Shown here: positions 1 through 8,866 of the stretch, in pieces | Layout of the letters: every line of letters starts with the position of its first letter | Numbering within the stretch: position 1 is the stretch's first letter | Origin: Thalassospira sp. TSL5-1 | GTDB lineage: Bacteria > Pseudomonadota > Alphaproteobacteria > Rhodospirillales > Thalassospiraceae | Assembly (NCBI RefSeq): GCF_001907695.1 | Contig: NZ_KV880638.1 | Location: 496,882-560,881, forward strand | Reading direction: 5' to 3' | Length of the DNA stretch: 64,000 nt | The notes under the pieces: generated by a model | Told to the model about the DNA's origin: nothing | Databases searched by the model: none | The model's input: the letters and a program-made list of their open reading frames with translations, nothing else | Made by a program: the position numbers and the translations under genes

Positions 1-1468
1 CATCAATGGGGCCGATGTAAAGGCACAGGTTATTGGCGAAGGGGCCAACCTTGGCTGTACCCAGCGCGGGCGTATTGAATATGCCCATTCTGGCGGCCGT
101 TTGAACACCGATGCCATCGACAATGCCGGTGGTGTTAACTGTTCGGACCACGAGGTCAATATCAAGATCCTGCTGGGCGAAGTGGTTGCCAATGGTGACA
201 TGACGGAAAAGCAGCGCAACAAGCTGCTGGAAGACATGACCGAAGAGGTGGGTGAACTGGTTCAGCGCGATAATTATGTGCAAAGCCAGGCCATTTCCAA
301 CATCTATGCCGGCGGAGGCGATGCGCTTGATGCCCAGGTGCGTTTGATCCGCATGCTGGAACGGGAAGGGCGTCTTAATCGGGAAATTGAATTTTTGCCC
401 GATGAAGAGGAAATCACCCGTCGTTTCAATGCCCATGAAGGTTTGACCCGACCGGAAATTTCGGTGCTGATGCCCTATGCCAAATTGTGGCTGTATGACG
501 AAGTGCTGAATTCCGACTTGCCGGATGATCCGATCCTGGTCGAGGAACTGGTGCGCTATTTCCCGACCCCGCTGCGTAAAAAATACGCCGATGCAGTGTC
601 GCATCATCGTTTGCGGCGTGAAATCATTGCCACTGTCGGTATTAACAGCCTGGTCAACCGTGTTGGCGGGACGTTTGTGCATGACATGATGGAAGCCACC
701 GGGTTTTCGGCGGTGGATGTATCACGCGGTTATCTGATCACGCGGGCGGTGTTTGGTCTGCGTGAAATCTGGGCCGGGATCGAAGATCTGGATAATGTCG
801 TTGCGGCCCAGGTACAGACCGAAATGTTCAAGGATGTCGGCCGCATGGTCGAAGACGTGACATTGTGGTTCCTGCGGCATTGCGAAGAACTGAATGTGGG
901 CGAGAAAATCGAGCGTTTCCGTCCGCAAGTCACCCGTGTGATCGAAGCTTTTGACGAGATCATTCCGGGCGATGCGGCCATTCGCAGCACGCTTAAGCAC
1001 CGTGTCGATCATCTGAAAAAGCAGAATGTGCCTTTGGATTTGGCAAAACGTGTGGCGGCGATGCAGCAGATGGTTGCGGTTTGCGATATCGTTCGCATTG
1101 CCGAGGCTTCCGAACGCGACGTTCTGGAAGTGGGAGCGACCTATTTTGCGGTTGGCGCGCGCTTCCAGTTGGGTCTTTTGCGCACGGCAGCCGATTCGGT
1201 TGAAGCCGAAACCCATTGGCAGAAACTGGCCCGCAATGCCGCGATTGATGACCTGTTTGGTCATCAGCGCGAACTGACCCGGGTGGTTCTGAGCGAAGAC
1301 AGTGAAGGTGCCATCGGTGCCGATGCCGTTGAAAAATGGGTGGAAAATCATAAACGCGGTACGCAGCGGTGTGACGAGTTGATTGATGAACTGCGTGCTG
1401 TTGGCCAGATCGATCTTGCCATGATCACGGTTGCCAACCGTCAGATCAGAAGCCTGATTGGCGGGTAA
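1..1468 (+). CDS. gdhB: NAD-dependent glutamate dehydrogenase, large type (C-terminal part)
   Basis: Only the last ~488 codons are present; the reading frame is open from base 2 at the left edge, so the start lies outside the window. The family oxidatively deaminates glutamate to 2-oxoglutarate with NAD and is usually about 1600 residues long, so roughly a third is visible. The first residues (VIGEGANLG, then NTDAIDNAGGVNCSDHEVNIK) are the conserved end of the catalytic Rossmann region of the 180-kDa bacterial class, and the rest is the family's helical C-terminal domain. A strong terminator follows. The symbol is by family convention only; gdh2 and gdhZ are also used. Confidence 0.9.
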   Translation, partial: INGADVKAQVIGEGANLGCTQRGRIEYAHSGGRLNTDAIDNAGGVNCSDHEVNIKILLGEVVANGDMTEKQRNKLLEDMTEEVGELVQRDNYVQSQAISNIYAGGGDALDAQVRLIRMLEREGRLNREIEFLPDEEEITRRFNAHEGLTRPEISVLMPYAKLWLYDEVLNSDLPDDPILVEELVRYFPTPLRKKYADAVSHHRLRREIIATVGINSLVNRVGGTFVHDMMEATGFSAVDVSRGYLITRAVFGLREIWAGIEDLDNVVAAQVQTEMFKDVGRMVEDVTLWFLRHCEELNVGEKIERFRPQVTRVIEAFDEIIPGDAAIRSTLKHRVDHLKKQNVPLDLAKRVAAMQQMVAVCDIVRIAEASERDVLEVGATYFAVGARFQLGLLRTAADSVEAETHWQKLARNAAIDDLFGHQRELTRVVLSEDSEGAIGADAVEKWVENHKRGTQRCDELIDELRAVGQIDLAMITVANRQIRSLIGG

Positions 1469-1499
1469 GTGGCATATCGGTCATTTTATACATGAACGA

Positions 1500-1533
1500 A
1501 GCGGGGGCGGTTTGATCGCCCCCGTTTTGTTTT
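1500..1533 (+). terminator. Rho-independent terminator after glutamate dehydrogenase
   Basis: Perfect 8-bp stem CGGGGGCG (1502-1509) with CGCCCCCG (1517-1524), a 7-nt loop, then GTTTTGTTTT. Confidence 0.85.
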
Positions 1534-1604
1534 GGGCATAAAAGCGGCGGTTTCCGGGCTTTGAGGGGGATTTGCGACCTATGTCACATTCGGTACCGTG
1601 ATGG

Positions 1605-1632
1605 CTTGTGCCATTTTTGAAATAACCTATCT
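1605..1632 (+). promoter_or_regulatory. Heat-shock (RpoH-type) promoter of htpX
   Basis: CTTG (1605-1608), 17 nt, then CCTATCT (1626-1632). This matches the alphaproteobacterial sigma-32 pattern I know (CTTG-N17/18-CYTATNT). It lies about 34 bp before the htpX start, a gene whose homologues are heat-shock induced. Confidence 0.55.
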
Positions 1633-1665
1633 TCTGGTCGATAAGCCGAATGGAGGAAGACCAGA

Positions 1666-2559
1666 ATGAATTATGTGCGGACCGGAATGCTGCTGGCGGG
1701 GATTACCGCGCTTTTTGGCGTGGTCGGCATGATGATTGGCGGCCAGCAGGGTATGATCATTGCGCTGTTATTTGCCGGTGGCATGAATATTTTTGCCTAT
1801 TGGAATTCCGATAGCATGGTGCTGCGCATGCGCCGTGCGCAAGAGGTCGATGAAAACACCGCCCCCGAACTGGTGGGTATTGTGCGCCAGTTGGCACAGC
1901 GTGCGGAACTGCCTATGCCCAAGGTTTATATCATCGACAATCCCCAGCCCAATGCCTTTGCGACCGGGCGCAACCCCGAACATGCGGCGGTTGCAGCCAC
2001 CACCGGGCTGTTGCAGTTGTTGAATGCCAATCAGATTGCCGGGGTGATGGCCCACGAGTTGGCCCATGTTAAAAACCGCGATACCCTGACCATGACCATT
2101 ACGGCAACGCTGGCAGGCGCCATTTCGGCGCTGGCAAATTTTGCCATGTTTGCCGGTATCTTTGGGGGGCATCGCGAAAACAACAATAACCCGCTGGGCG
2201 GCTTTGGTATGATTTTGATGGCCTTGCTGGCCCCGCTGGCCGCTGGCTTGGTACAAATGGCAATATCGCGCACCCGCGAATATGAAGCCGACCGGATCGG
2301 GGCGGAAATTTGCGGGCATCCGCTTTGGCTGGCTGATGCGCTGGCACGGCTGGATCACGGGGTGCATAGTGTGCCCAACCCCGATGCCGAACGGAACCCG
2401 GCAACCGCGCATATGTATATTGCCAATCCCCTGTCGGGCAAGGGCATGGACAATCTGTTTGCCACCCACCCGTCAATGGAAAACCGGATTGCCAAATTGC
2501 GTGAGATGGCAGGATCGCCCCATAGCCAGCCCCGCAGGCGCCAGCGCCCCTGGGGGTAA
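1666..2559 (+). CDS. htpX: HtpX, membrane M48 zinc metalloprotease
   Basis: Inner-membrane protease that degrades misfolded membrane proteins alongside FtsH. The 297-residue length is typical. Two N-terminal hydrophobic segments (about residues 7-45) precede the zinc motif H130-E131-L-A-H134. The third ligand is probably E207 in the segment [10 protein letters not shown]. Another pair of hydrophobic segments lies between (about 150-200). The ATG at 1666 is preceded by GGAGGAAGACCAGA, a strong ribosome-binding site. An RpoH-like promoter lies just upstream, in keeping with heat-shock control. Confidence 0.95.
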   Translation: MNYVRTGMLLAGITALFGVVGMMIGGQQGMIIALLFAGGMNIFAYWNSDSMVLRMRRAQEVDENTAPELVGIVRQLAQRAELPMPKVYIIDNPQPNAFATGRNPEHAAVAATTGLLQLLNANQIAGVMAHELAHVKNRDTLTMTITATLAGAISALANFAMFAGIFGGHRENNNNPLGGFGMILMALLAPLAAGLVQMAISRTREYEADRIGAEICGHPLWLADALARLDHGVHSVPNPDAERNPATAHMYIANPLSGKGMDNLFATHPSMENRIAKLREMAGSPHSQPRRRQRPWG

Positions 2560-2712
2560 ATTTACCCGCGGGTTCTGCTTCCTTTCCTAACCTTCAGTAT
2601 GTGGTGGTTCCGGGCGATTCATAATTGACGGTTGGGTGTTGGCATCTGATGATATTGGTTACAGATGCGATTTCTATTGCATGTCAATATCTTGCCAAAA
2701 GGAATGGGGTGG

Positions 2713-4212
2713 ATGGCCGGTTTCTGGTCAACACTGGGTTTGGTTATCAGGGCGATGTTGGGTTTGGTGCCGGGGCAAACGGCACCAAGCACGCTTGTGT
2801 CCGATGGCAACCAAAATGGCGGAAACGGGCAGGGCGTGTGTGGTGTTGCCGATTTCGGGCTTGAAGGCCTTGATCTTGGCGCAAGCCTTAAAACCCTGCT
2901 GGCTGATTTCCCCGATTATGATGTCGTTGCCGTATCGCACCGCATTTCTATCAGTTGCGATACCCCTGACCCGTTCTATGCTGTCAGAGACGCCCAAAGC
3001 CTGGCGTGGAATGCCGCCTTGCGCCAGAATTGCACATCCCTGGTGTGGGGCCATGTTTCGGATGATCAGAAATCTTTATCCCTGTGGTTTGCCTGCCGTC
3101 AGAACGGTTTTTCCCCTCATGAACTGTTTTTAGCCCAGAAATATGATTTTACCTTGCCCCTGGCCGAGGATTTTGCCGAGGCCTTAAAGCTGTTGTTGCT
3201 TTCCGAACGTCTGGGCCGGGCCGATAGTGCGGCTTTGCGCGGTGAAAATGCCGCCCGGCTGGCAAAGGCATTGGAGGCACAGCAGGACCGTATCCGCAAC
3301 CAAGACTTTGTTGAGGAATGTGGCGAGGGGACCAGCCTTGCCTATGCCACAGCCTGCCTGGCCCTGGCCGAAAATGGCGATCGTAGTTGGTGCCAGCTTG
3401 GGGCAGAAGCAATTGAGCCGCTGATTGCCGCCTGTTTGGGCGGTGATGCGTCCCTGGACCGGGATGCACTGGCCCTGCATATTTCCCGGGCCGGGGCATC
3501 GGGTGTTGAAAATTTGCGTGCCGAACATGTCGCGGTGCTGGCCCTGTATGGGCATTTGCTGAATTGGGCATCATTGGGCAGTTCCGCCAGCCGGGTTCCC
3601 ATGATGGCGGTGGATATATGGCGCATTTTGTTGCATCGCTTTGAATATGCCGCCGGGGCGACAGTTACCAAAAGCATTTGTCTGCTGCGCCTGGGTGAGG
3701 CCTGCTGTGCCCTTGCCCGTGAAACCCGTAATGATGATTTGGCAGAACAGGCGGTAAATTATTTGCGGCGGGCTTTGGGCGTCTGTGAAGCCAATAGTCA
3801 CCCGGTGTTATATGGCCTGATTACCTATCATCTGGGCGATGCGTTGATCGCCCACGGTAAATTGATCAAAACCGGGGTCGAGTTTGCAAATATCATTCCC
3901 TTTTTTCAGGCCACGTTAAAGGTCTGTGGCCGGCGCGAGAATTTGTATTTGTGGGGGCGTGCCATGTTTGCCTTGGCAACGGTGCAGGCGATGCAGGGCC
4001 GTGAAGACCGTAATATTGGTATTTTGCGCACCGCCCGCATGAATTTCATCCAGGCACAGCAAAATCTGGAGGAAGCCGGTGCACGCTCTGCCGCGCGCAC
4101 GGCCGTGGGCGGGCAAATGCGCGTTGAAGCCGCCATTCATGAAATGGCTGCCAATGGTAAAGATGTGGAAGCCAACGTGGGAAACGCCCCCTCTGCCAAG
4201 GCCGCGAGCTAA
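2713..4212 (+). CDS. Hypothetical protein with helical repeats (possible TPR-like C-terminus)
   Basis: About 499 residues; I do not recognise the family. The ATG at 2713 is preferred because AAGGA lies 9 nt before it; in-frame starts at 2704 and 2665 are possible. The N-terminus has a hydrophobic stretch (about 1-20) that may be a membrane anchor or uncleaved signal. The middle and C-terminal parts (about 180-480) are alanine- and leucine-rich amphipathic helices, including pairs resembling tetratricopeptide repeats (around LRLGEACCALARET and the YLRRALGVCEAN segment). No catalytic motif is visible. It stands alone between htpX and a convergent gene, and a shared terminator closes it. Confidence 0.75.
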   Translation: MAGFWSTLGLVIRAMLGLVPGQTAPSTLVSDGNQNGGNGQGVCGVADFGLEGLDLGASLKTLLADFPDYDVVAVSHRISISCDTPDPFYAVRDAQSLAWNAALRQNCTSLVWGHVSDDQKSLSLWFACRQNGFSPHELFLAQKYDFTLPLAEDFAEALKLLLLSERLGRADSAALRGENAARLAKALEAQQDRIRNQDFVEECGEGTSLAYATACLALAENGDRSWCQLGAEAIEPLIAACLGGDASLDRDALALHISRAGASGVENLRAEHVAVLALYGHLLNWASLGSSASRVPMMAVDIWRILLHRFEYAAGATVTKSICLLRLGEACCALARETRNDDLAEQAVNYLRRALGVCEANSHPVLYGLITYHLGDALIAHGKLIKTGVEFANIIPFFQATLKVCGRRENLYLWGRAMFALATVQAMQGREDRNIGILRTARMNFIQAQQNLEEAGARSAARTAVGGQMRVEAAIHEMAANGKDVEANVGNAPSAKAAS

Positions 4213-4273
4213 AACGATTTGCCTTTCGTCAGGTGGCATTAAAGACAAATTGCTTTAAGCTGAACCCAACGCC

Positions 4274-4318
4274 AAACAAAACACCCCCACAAGCCGGGCT
4301 TGCGGGGGTGTTTGTGTT
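4274..4318. terminator. Bidirectional terminator between convergent genes
   Basis: AAACACCCCC (4279-4288) pairs with GGGGGTGTTT near 4304-4313, with additional CAAG/CTTG pairing inside. T-rich flanks on both strands serve the unknown protein from the left and the Bax-inhibitor gene from the right. Confidence 0.8.
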
Positions 4319-4376
4319 TCGGGGTTGGCTGGGACGCTGGATGGAAAACAATGCGCCCCGCGCCGAACCGGGCCTG

Positions 4377-5099
4377 TTAGTTGCGTGCGTTACCAAAGAA
4401 ACGCAGCAGCATGATGAACAGGTTGATGAAATCGAGATACAGCTGCAGGGCACCAAAGATGGCCTTTTTGCCTGCGGTGGTGGTGTCGTCACCTTCCCAG
4501 TAGCTTTCCTTGATGCGCTGGGTGTCATAAGCGGTCAGACCGGTAAAGATCAGAACACCGGCGGCCGAAATGACAAACTGCAACATCGTGCTGCCAAGGA
4601 AGATGTTAACCACGCTGGCAATGATCAGGCCGATCAAACCCATGAACAGGAAGCTACCCCAACCCGACAGATCCTTTTTGGTGGTGTAGCCATAAAGGCT
4701 CATGGCACCAAAAGTACCTGCGGTGATGAAGAAGGTGCGCGCGATGCTTTCACCGGTATACACCAGAAAGATCGAGGACAGCGACAGTCCCATCAGGGCG
4801 GCATAGGCCCAGAACACGGCCTGTGCGGCAGGCATGCTCATTTTGTGAATGCCAAAGCTAAGAACCAAGACCAGCGCAAACGGTGCCAGCATGACGACCC
4901 AGGAAAGACCCGAGCCGAACACAGCCTGCATGAAAGCCGGGCTGCTTGCAGCGGCCAGCGCGACGATCCCCGTCAGGGCCAGCGCAGACGCCATATAGTT
5001 ATAGACGCGCAGCATATAGGTCCGAAGACCGGCATCAATGTCGGCCGCCGACTGGCCAGCCGAGACAGAATAGCCACGTCGTTGCGTTTCGAAAGCCAT
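4377..5099 (-). CDS. Bax inhibitor-1 family membrane protein (YbhL/YccA-like)
   Basis: 240 residues with a soluble N-terminus (about 1-25) followed by about seven hydrophobic helices, the standard length and topology of bacterial BI-1/TMBIM proteins. Conserved family segments are visible: the AYDTQRIKE stretch near the C-terminus and the final helix ending FGNARN. Members act as inner-membrane channels or modulators of membrane proteases; YccA of E. coli binds FtsH. HtpX is encoded nearby, which is suggestive but not proof of a functional link. Single gene with its own promoter region to the right. Confidence 0.9.
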   Translation of the reverse strand: MAFETQRRGYSVSAGQSAADIDAGLRTYMLRVYNYMASALALTGIVALAAASSPAFMQAVFGSGLSWVVMLAPFALVLVLSFGIHKMSMPAAQAVFWAYAALMGLSLSSIFLVYTGESIARTFFITAGTFGAMSLYGYTTKKDLSGWGSFLFMGLIGLIIASVVNIFLGSTMLQFVISAAGVLIFTGLTAYDTQRIKESYWEGDDTTTAGKKAIFGALQLYLDFINLFIMLLRFFGNARN

Positions 5100-5333
5100 T
5101 GAATTCCCTCATATGATCCAGTTTGAGCGGGATTGATCCTACAATCCATCACTGGTCAAAATATGGCAGGATTTGACGGAAAAGCAATGTTTGCAGGCCG
5201 TTGAACGCCAGAGTGGATCAAGGCCTTGTGATTTTGTTCACATTTGGAATTATGACAAAATAAATGCGATCTGAAATTTCGCGCTATAGTTGGGAAAATC
5301 GAAAGATTGCTTTAATTTCCGGGGGACGGAGAT

Positions 5334-7034
5334 TTGGCTATATATATGAAAATAAAGGGATTTTTGTCAAAGTCGTGGCGTGGGGTTCCATTTGGATTCG
5401 CGCTGGGAATTTTGCTTTGGGGCAATTTTACGGTTTTGCCGGTTGCGGCTGCACCGCAGGCAGGCAGCCCCCCTTCAAAACAAAGTGATCATCCAGCCGG
5501 TGATTTTTGCGCCGATTCCGCCCTGTCAGCGCATCCCTGCCCGGTTTTGCCTGCCGATATTGCGCAATTTGATGCCAATTTCATTTATCGCTTTGTCGGG
5601 CCCGAATCCCAACGTCCGTTTGATCGCTTTTCCTGGCAGGCTTTTATTGCCATGACATGGCCGACAACCGGGGCAGGGCGGGCTGTGTCTTATCAGGCGG
5701 CACGCACCCCGGTACCGGAATGGATGCCCCGCTGGCAGCGACTGATTCCCCGGGACAGTTTTATTCATGGTGAAGTATCCCATCCGGTGGTGCAAAAGGC
5801 GCGGCTGGCCTGTGCCAAGGGGGATATGGCAACCTTTGCCCGTTTGGCGGGCACCCCGGATGCCGTCGGAAAAATCGCAAAGACGACCCTGCCCTTAGTA
5901 GCCGATGATGAAAGCCTGGCAATCGCCGCGCCGAACCGGCTTTTTCTTGAGGGCTATCATCAGGCGACAGGGGACGTGCTGATTGATCAGGCGGGAAATT
6001 ATGTTCTGTATGAAACCCGCATGAACAGGGTGGCGGCGGATTATATCCGCGCCAACGGCCTTGAGAGCTTTGCCGGGCGGGCGCGCTTTGCCGAAGGCGG
6101 CAAAGATATTTCGTTTCCGCAACGCACCGGTATTGCCGATACCGGACTTATTCCGGCTGTGAAGCAGGCGCATGGGAAACAGCCAATCGGGCCTGGGGCA
6201 ACTCTGGTAAAAATGGCATGGCGCATTTTGCCAAAAGGGCAAGATGCCACGGGGAAAGGTCCAGAGAGCACCTTTTTAACCCGTAAGGCCAGGATATTCG
6301 TTGCCGGGCAAAACAGCCTGTCTGGGCATCCCCTGTGTCTTGAAGAAGATGTCGGATTGATTGGTATGCACCTGGTTCAAAGGGTTGTGAGCGGCAATGG
6401 GGATCGTTGGATATGGTCAACCTTTGAACATGTTGCCAATGCACCGCTGGCCGGAAATGCCCGCCGCCCCAACAGCTTCATTGCCAAAAACCTGTTTCCC
6501 GACGGGTGCTATCTGCCGGGGGTGACAAAGGGGAAGCCTGCCTTCAAACGCCCGGTAGCTGCACCGGTAACAGATATTGCCAAACCAGAACAATTTAACC
6601 TTTTCAGGCCGCCATCAACGGCGAAACCGGCTTCGCTGGAAACCTCAGTTGTTAATCAGGGTGTGAGCAGCAAGGCCCTATGGGGCGCAGAACAGCCTTA
6701 CGCGGTAAATGCGTGGGGCGATGCCATACCGCGATCGCAACTGGTGCGGTGCTGGAAAGTGTTTGAAGGCACGGAAAAAACCAATGAAGAATGGCACGCG
6801 GAATTAAAGGGATCGGTTTGGACCAACTATTTTTTGGTGGGCACCCAATGGATCGGAAATGGCGGCGGGGTACCGTTTGGTGTTGGCGAGGTTCCGCGCT
6901 TTTTAAGTAATCTGACGATGGAAAGTTTTATTCAGGATAAAGCCGTTGGCAGTTGCCTGGGGTGTCACAGCACCGCGCGCAGCGATGCGGGGCAGCCTGC
7001 CAATTTTACCTTTATGCTGGCACCAACCAATTGA
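5334..7034 (+). CDS. Exported protein with a single C-terminal haem-c motif
   Basis: About 566 residues. A signal peptide ends near VAAAPQ. One CxxCH haem-attachment motif lies almost at the C-terminus (C541-L-G-C544-H545, numbered from the TTG). The bulk of the protein carries no motif I recognise, although tryptophan-rich conserved-looking segments occur (FSWQAFIAMTWP). It is probably a periplasmic protein of the cytochrome c superfamily of unknown role. The start is uncertain: TTG 5334 has GGGGGA 7 nt upstream, and ATG 5346 gives a cleaner signal peptide (MKIKGFLSK). It appears monocistronic. Confidence 0.75.
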   Translation: MAIYMKIKGFLSKSWRGVPFGFALGILLWGNFTVLPVAAAPQAGSPPSKQSDHPAGDFCADSALSAHPCPVLPADIAQFDANFIYRFVGPESQRPFDRFSWQAFIAMTWPTTGAGRAVSYQAARTPVPEWMPRWQRLIPRDSFIHGEVSHPVVQKARLACAKGDMATFARLAGTPDAVGKIAKTTLPLVADDESLAIAAPNRLFLEGYHQATGDVLIDQAGNYVLYETRMNRVAADYIRANGLESFAGRARFAEGGKDISFPQRTGIADTGLIPAVKQAHGKQPIGPGATLVKMAWRILPKGQDATGKGPESTFLTRKARIFVAGQNSLSGHPLCLEEDVGLIGMHLVQRVVSGNGDRWIWSTFEHVANAPLAGNARRPNSFIAKNLFPDGCYLPGVTKGKPAFKRPVAAPVTDIAKPEQFNLFRPPSTAKPASLETSVVNQGVSSKALWGAEQPYAVNAWGDAIPRSQLVRCWKVFEGTEKTNEEWHAELKGSVWTNYFLVGTQWIGNGGGVPFGVGEVPRFLSNLTMESFIQDKAVGSCLGCHSTARSDAGQPANFTFMLAPTN

Positions 7035-7166
7035 CGCTAGTTTTATATTAGAAAAACAAATAAGACATTTCACTTGCCTGTATTCCATTTTAGGATGCGG
7101 GCGATAATAAACATCCGCCAGATGACAGACCCGAAAAGGGCATGGCGGGAACAGGCAGGGGGAAAC

Positions 7167-8783
7167 ATGCTGCCCGCAGCAATTGATTATACCGGTCTAT
7201 GCCGGGGGTTTTCGTGGGATATTCCCGAATTTTACAATATCGGCGTTGATGCCTGCGACAAATGGGCCGATGACCCGGCACGGCTGGCACTGATCCATCG
7301 TCGTGCGGATGGCACAAGACGGGATTACAGCTTTGCCCAGATGCGCCGTTTGTCCAATCGTTTCGCAAACGTATTGGCCCGGCATGGCATCACGCGGGGC
7401 GACAGGGTGGCAATATTGCTGCCGCAATGCCCCGAAACCGCCATTTCCCATATCGCGACCTATAAGCTCGGCGCGATTGCCGTACCGCTTTTCACCCTGT
7501 TTGGGGTCGATGCGCTGGAATACCGGCTTGGCAACTGTGCCGCCCGCGCCCTGGTAACAGACCTGGCCGGAGCGCGCAAAATTGCCGAGATCCGCGATTT
7601 GCTGCCAGCACTCGAGCATGTTTATGTCATTGATGGCAAACCCGATGATTGCCTGGATTTTAAAGCGCTCAGTTACGAAGCCAGCGATGACTTTACCCCG
7701 GTTGCCACCCGTGCCGATGACCCGGCCCTGATCATTTATACATCGGGCACCACGGGCCAGCCCAAGGGCGCGTTGCATGCCCACCGGGTTTTGTTGGGGC
7801 ATTTGCCCGGTGTTGAAATGTCGCACGACCTGTTTCCCCAGCCCGGCGACCTGATATGGACACCGGCGGACTGGGCCTGGATTGGCGGCTTGCTGGATGT
7901 GTTATTACCGGCCTGGCATCACGGGGTGGCGGTGGTGGCCCACCGGTTTGAAAAATTCAGCGCCGAGCAGGCCTGCGCCCTGATGGCGGAATATGGCGTG
8001 CGCAATGCCTTTTTGCCGCCAACCGCCCTTAAAATGATGCGCGCCACCCCGGCCGAACAGCTTGACGCACATCGTTGCGATTTGCGCACAATCGCCAGTG
8101 GTGGTGAAACCCTGGGGGCAGAGATGCTGCAATGGGGGCGCGAGACCTTTGGTTTGACGATTAACGAATTTTACGGCCAGACGGAATGCAACATGATTGT
8201 TAGTTCGGCCCACAGCCTGAATGTGACACAGGCGGGTAGTATGGGGTGTGCCGTTCCCGGCCACGAGATTAGCATTATCGATGAAACCGGGGCCGAAATG
8301 GCATCGGGCCGTGTCGGCATGATCGCGGTGCGCAGCCCGGACCCGGTGATGTTTTTGCATTATTGGCGCAACGAGGCCGCAACCAAAGCCAAGTTTATCG
8401 GGGACTGGCTGGTGACGGGCGATTTGGGTACCCGGGGCGAAGATGGTTTCATTCGCTTTGTCGGACGCGAGGATGACGTCATCAGCTCGGCGGGCTATCG
8501 CATTGGCCCCGGCGAAATCGAAGATTGTCTGATTGCCCATCCGGCAGTCCGGATGGCCGGTGTGATTGGCAAGGAAGACCCGTTACGGGGGCAGATCATC
8601 AAGGCATTTCTGGTGTTAGACGATTCAGTACCAGACCCGGAAAGTCTGACAAAGGACCTGTCGGAGTTTGTCCGTACCCGGTTGGGCGCGCATGAATATC
8701 CGCGTGAATTTGCCTTTGTCGATACTCTGCCCATGACGGCGACGGGTAAAATCGTGCGGCGGGCGTTGCGCGATATGGCCTGA
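7167..8783 (+). CDS. AMP-forming acyl-CoA synthetase
   Basis: About 538 residues of the ANL superfamily, activating a carboxylic acid to an acyl-CoA through an acyl-adenylate. Visible motifs: the P-loop-like YTSGTTGQPKG, the aromatic segment ending in NEFYGQTE, the TGDLG and GREDDVISSAGYRIGPGEIE hinge region, and the catalytic lysine in MTATGKIVRR at the C-terminus. The ATG at 7167 follows CAGGGGGAAAC, a good ribosome-binding site; the frame is open further upstream. The overall pattern resembles acetyl/propionyl or medium-chain AcsA-like enzymes, but the substrate cannot be told from sequence alone. Confidence 0.9.
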   Translation: MLPAAIDYTGLCRGFSWDIPEFYNIGVDACDKWADDPARLALIHRRADGTRRDYSFAQMRRLSNRFANVLARHGITRGDRVAILLPQCPETAISHIATYKLGAIAVPLFTLFGVDALEYRLGNCAARALVTDLAGARKIAEIRDLLPALEHVYVIDGKPDDCLDFKALSYEASDDFTPVATRADDPALIIYTSGTTGQPKGALHAHRVLLGHLPGVEMSHDLFPQPGDLIWTPADWAWIGGLLDVLLPAWHHGVAVVAHRFEKFSAEQACALMAEYGVRNAFLPPTALKMMRATPAEQLDAHRCDLRTIASGGETLGAEMLQWGRETFGLTINEFYGQTECNMIVSSAHSLNVTQAGSMGCAVPGHEISIIDETGAEMASGRVGMIAVRSPDPVMFLHYWRNEAATKAKFIGDWLVTGDLGTRGEDGFIRFVGREDDVISSAGYRIGPGEIEDCLIAHPAVRMAGVIGKEDPLRGQIIKAFLVLDDSVPDPESLTKDLSEFVRTRLGAHEYPREFAFVDTLPMTATGKIVRRALRDMA

Positions 8784-8804
8784 GTTTTTGAACTGGTAAT
8801 AATG

Positions 8805-8850
8805 ATAAAGGGCAGCGCCGGAAGGATCGCTGCCCTTTATGTTTTTATGT
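8805..8850 (+). terminator. Rho-independent terminator after acyl-CoA synthetase
   Basis: Perfect 13-bp stem ATAAAGGGCAGCG (8805-8817) with CGCTGCCCTTTAT (8828-8840), followed by GTTTTTATG. The convergent ABC permease gene ends just beyond, so it may act on both strands. Confidence 0.85.
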
Positions 8851-8866
8851 TTTGTTTGTGTATCGA

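Noticed and set aside
4233..5102. Plus-strand frame of 289 codons over the Bax-inhibitor gene
   Set aside because: His/Gln/Gly-rich shadow of a membrane protein gene; it runs across a terminator and lacks a ribosome-binding site.
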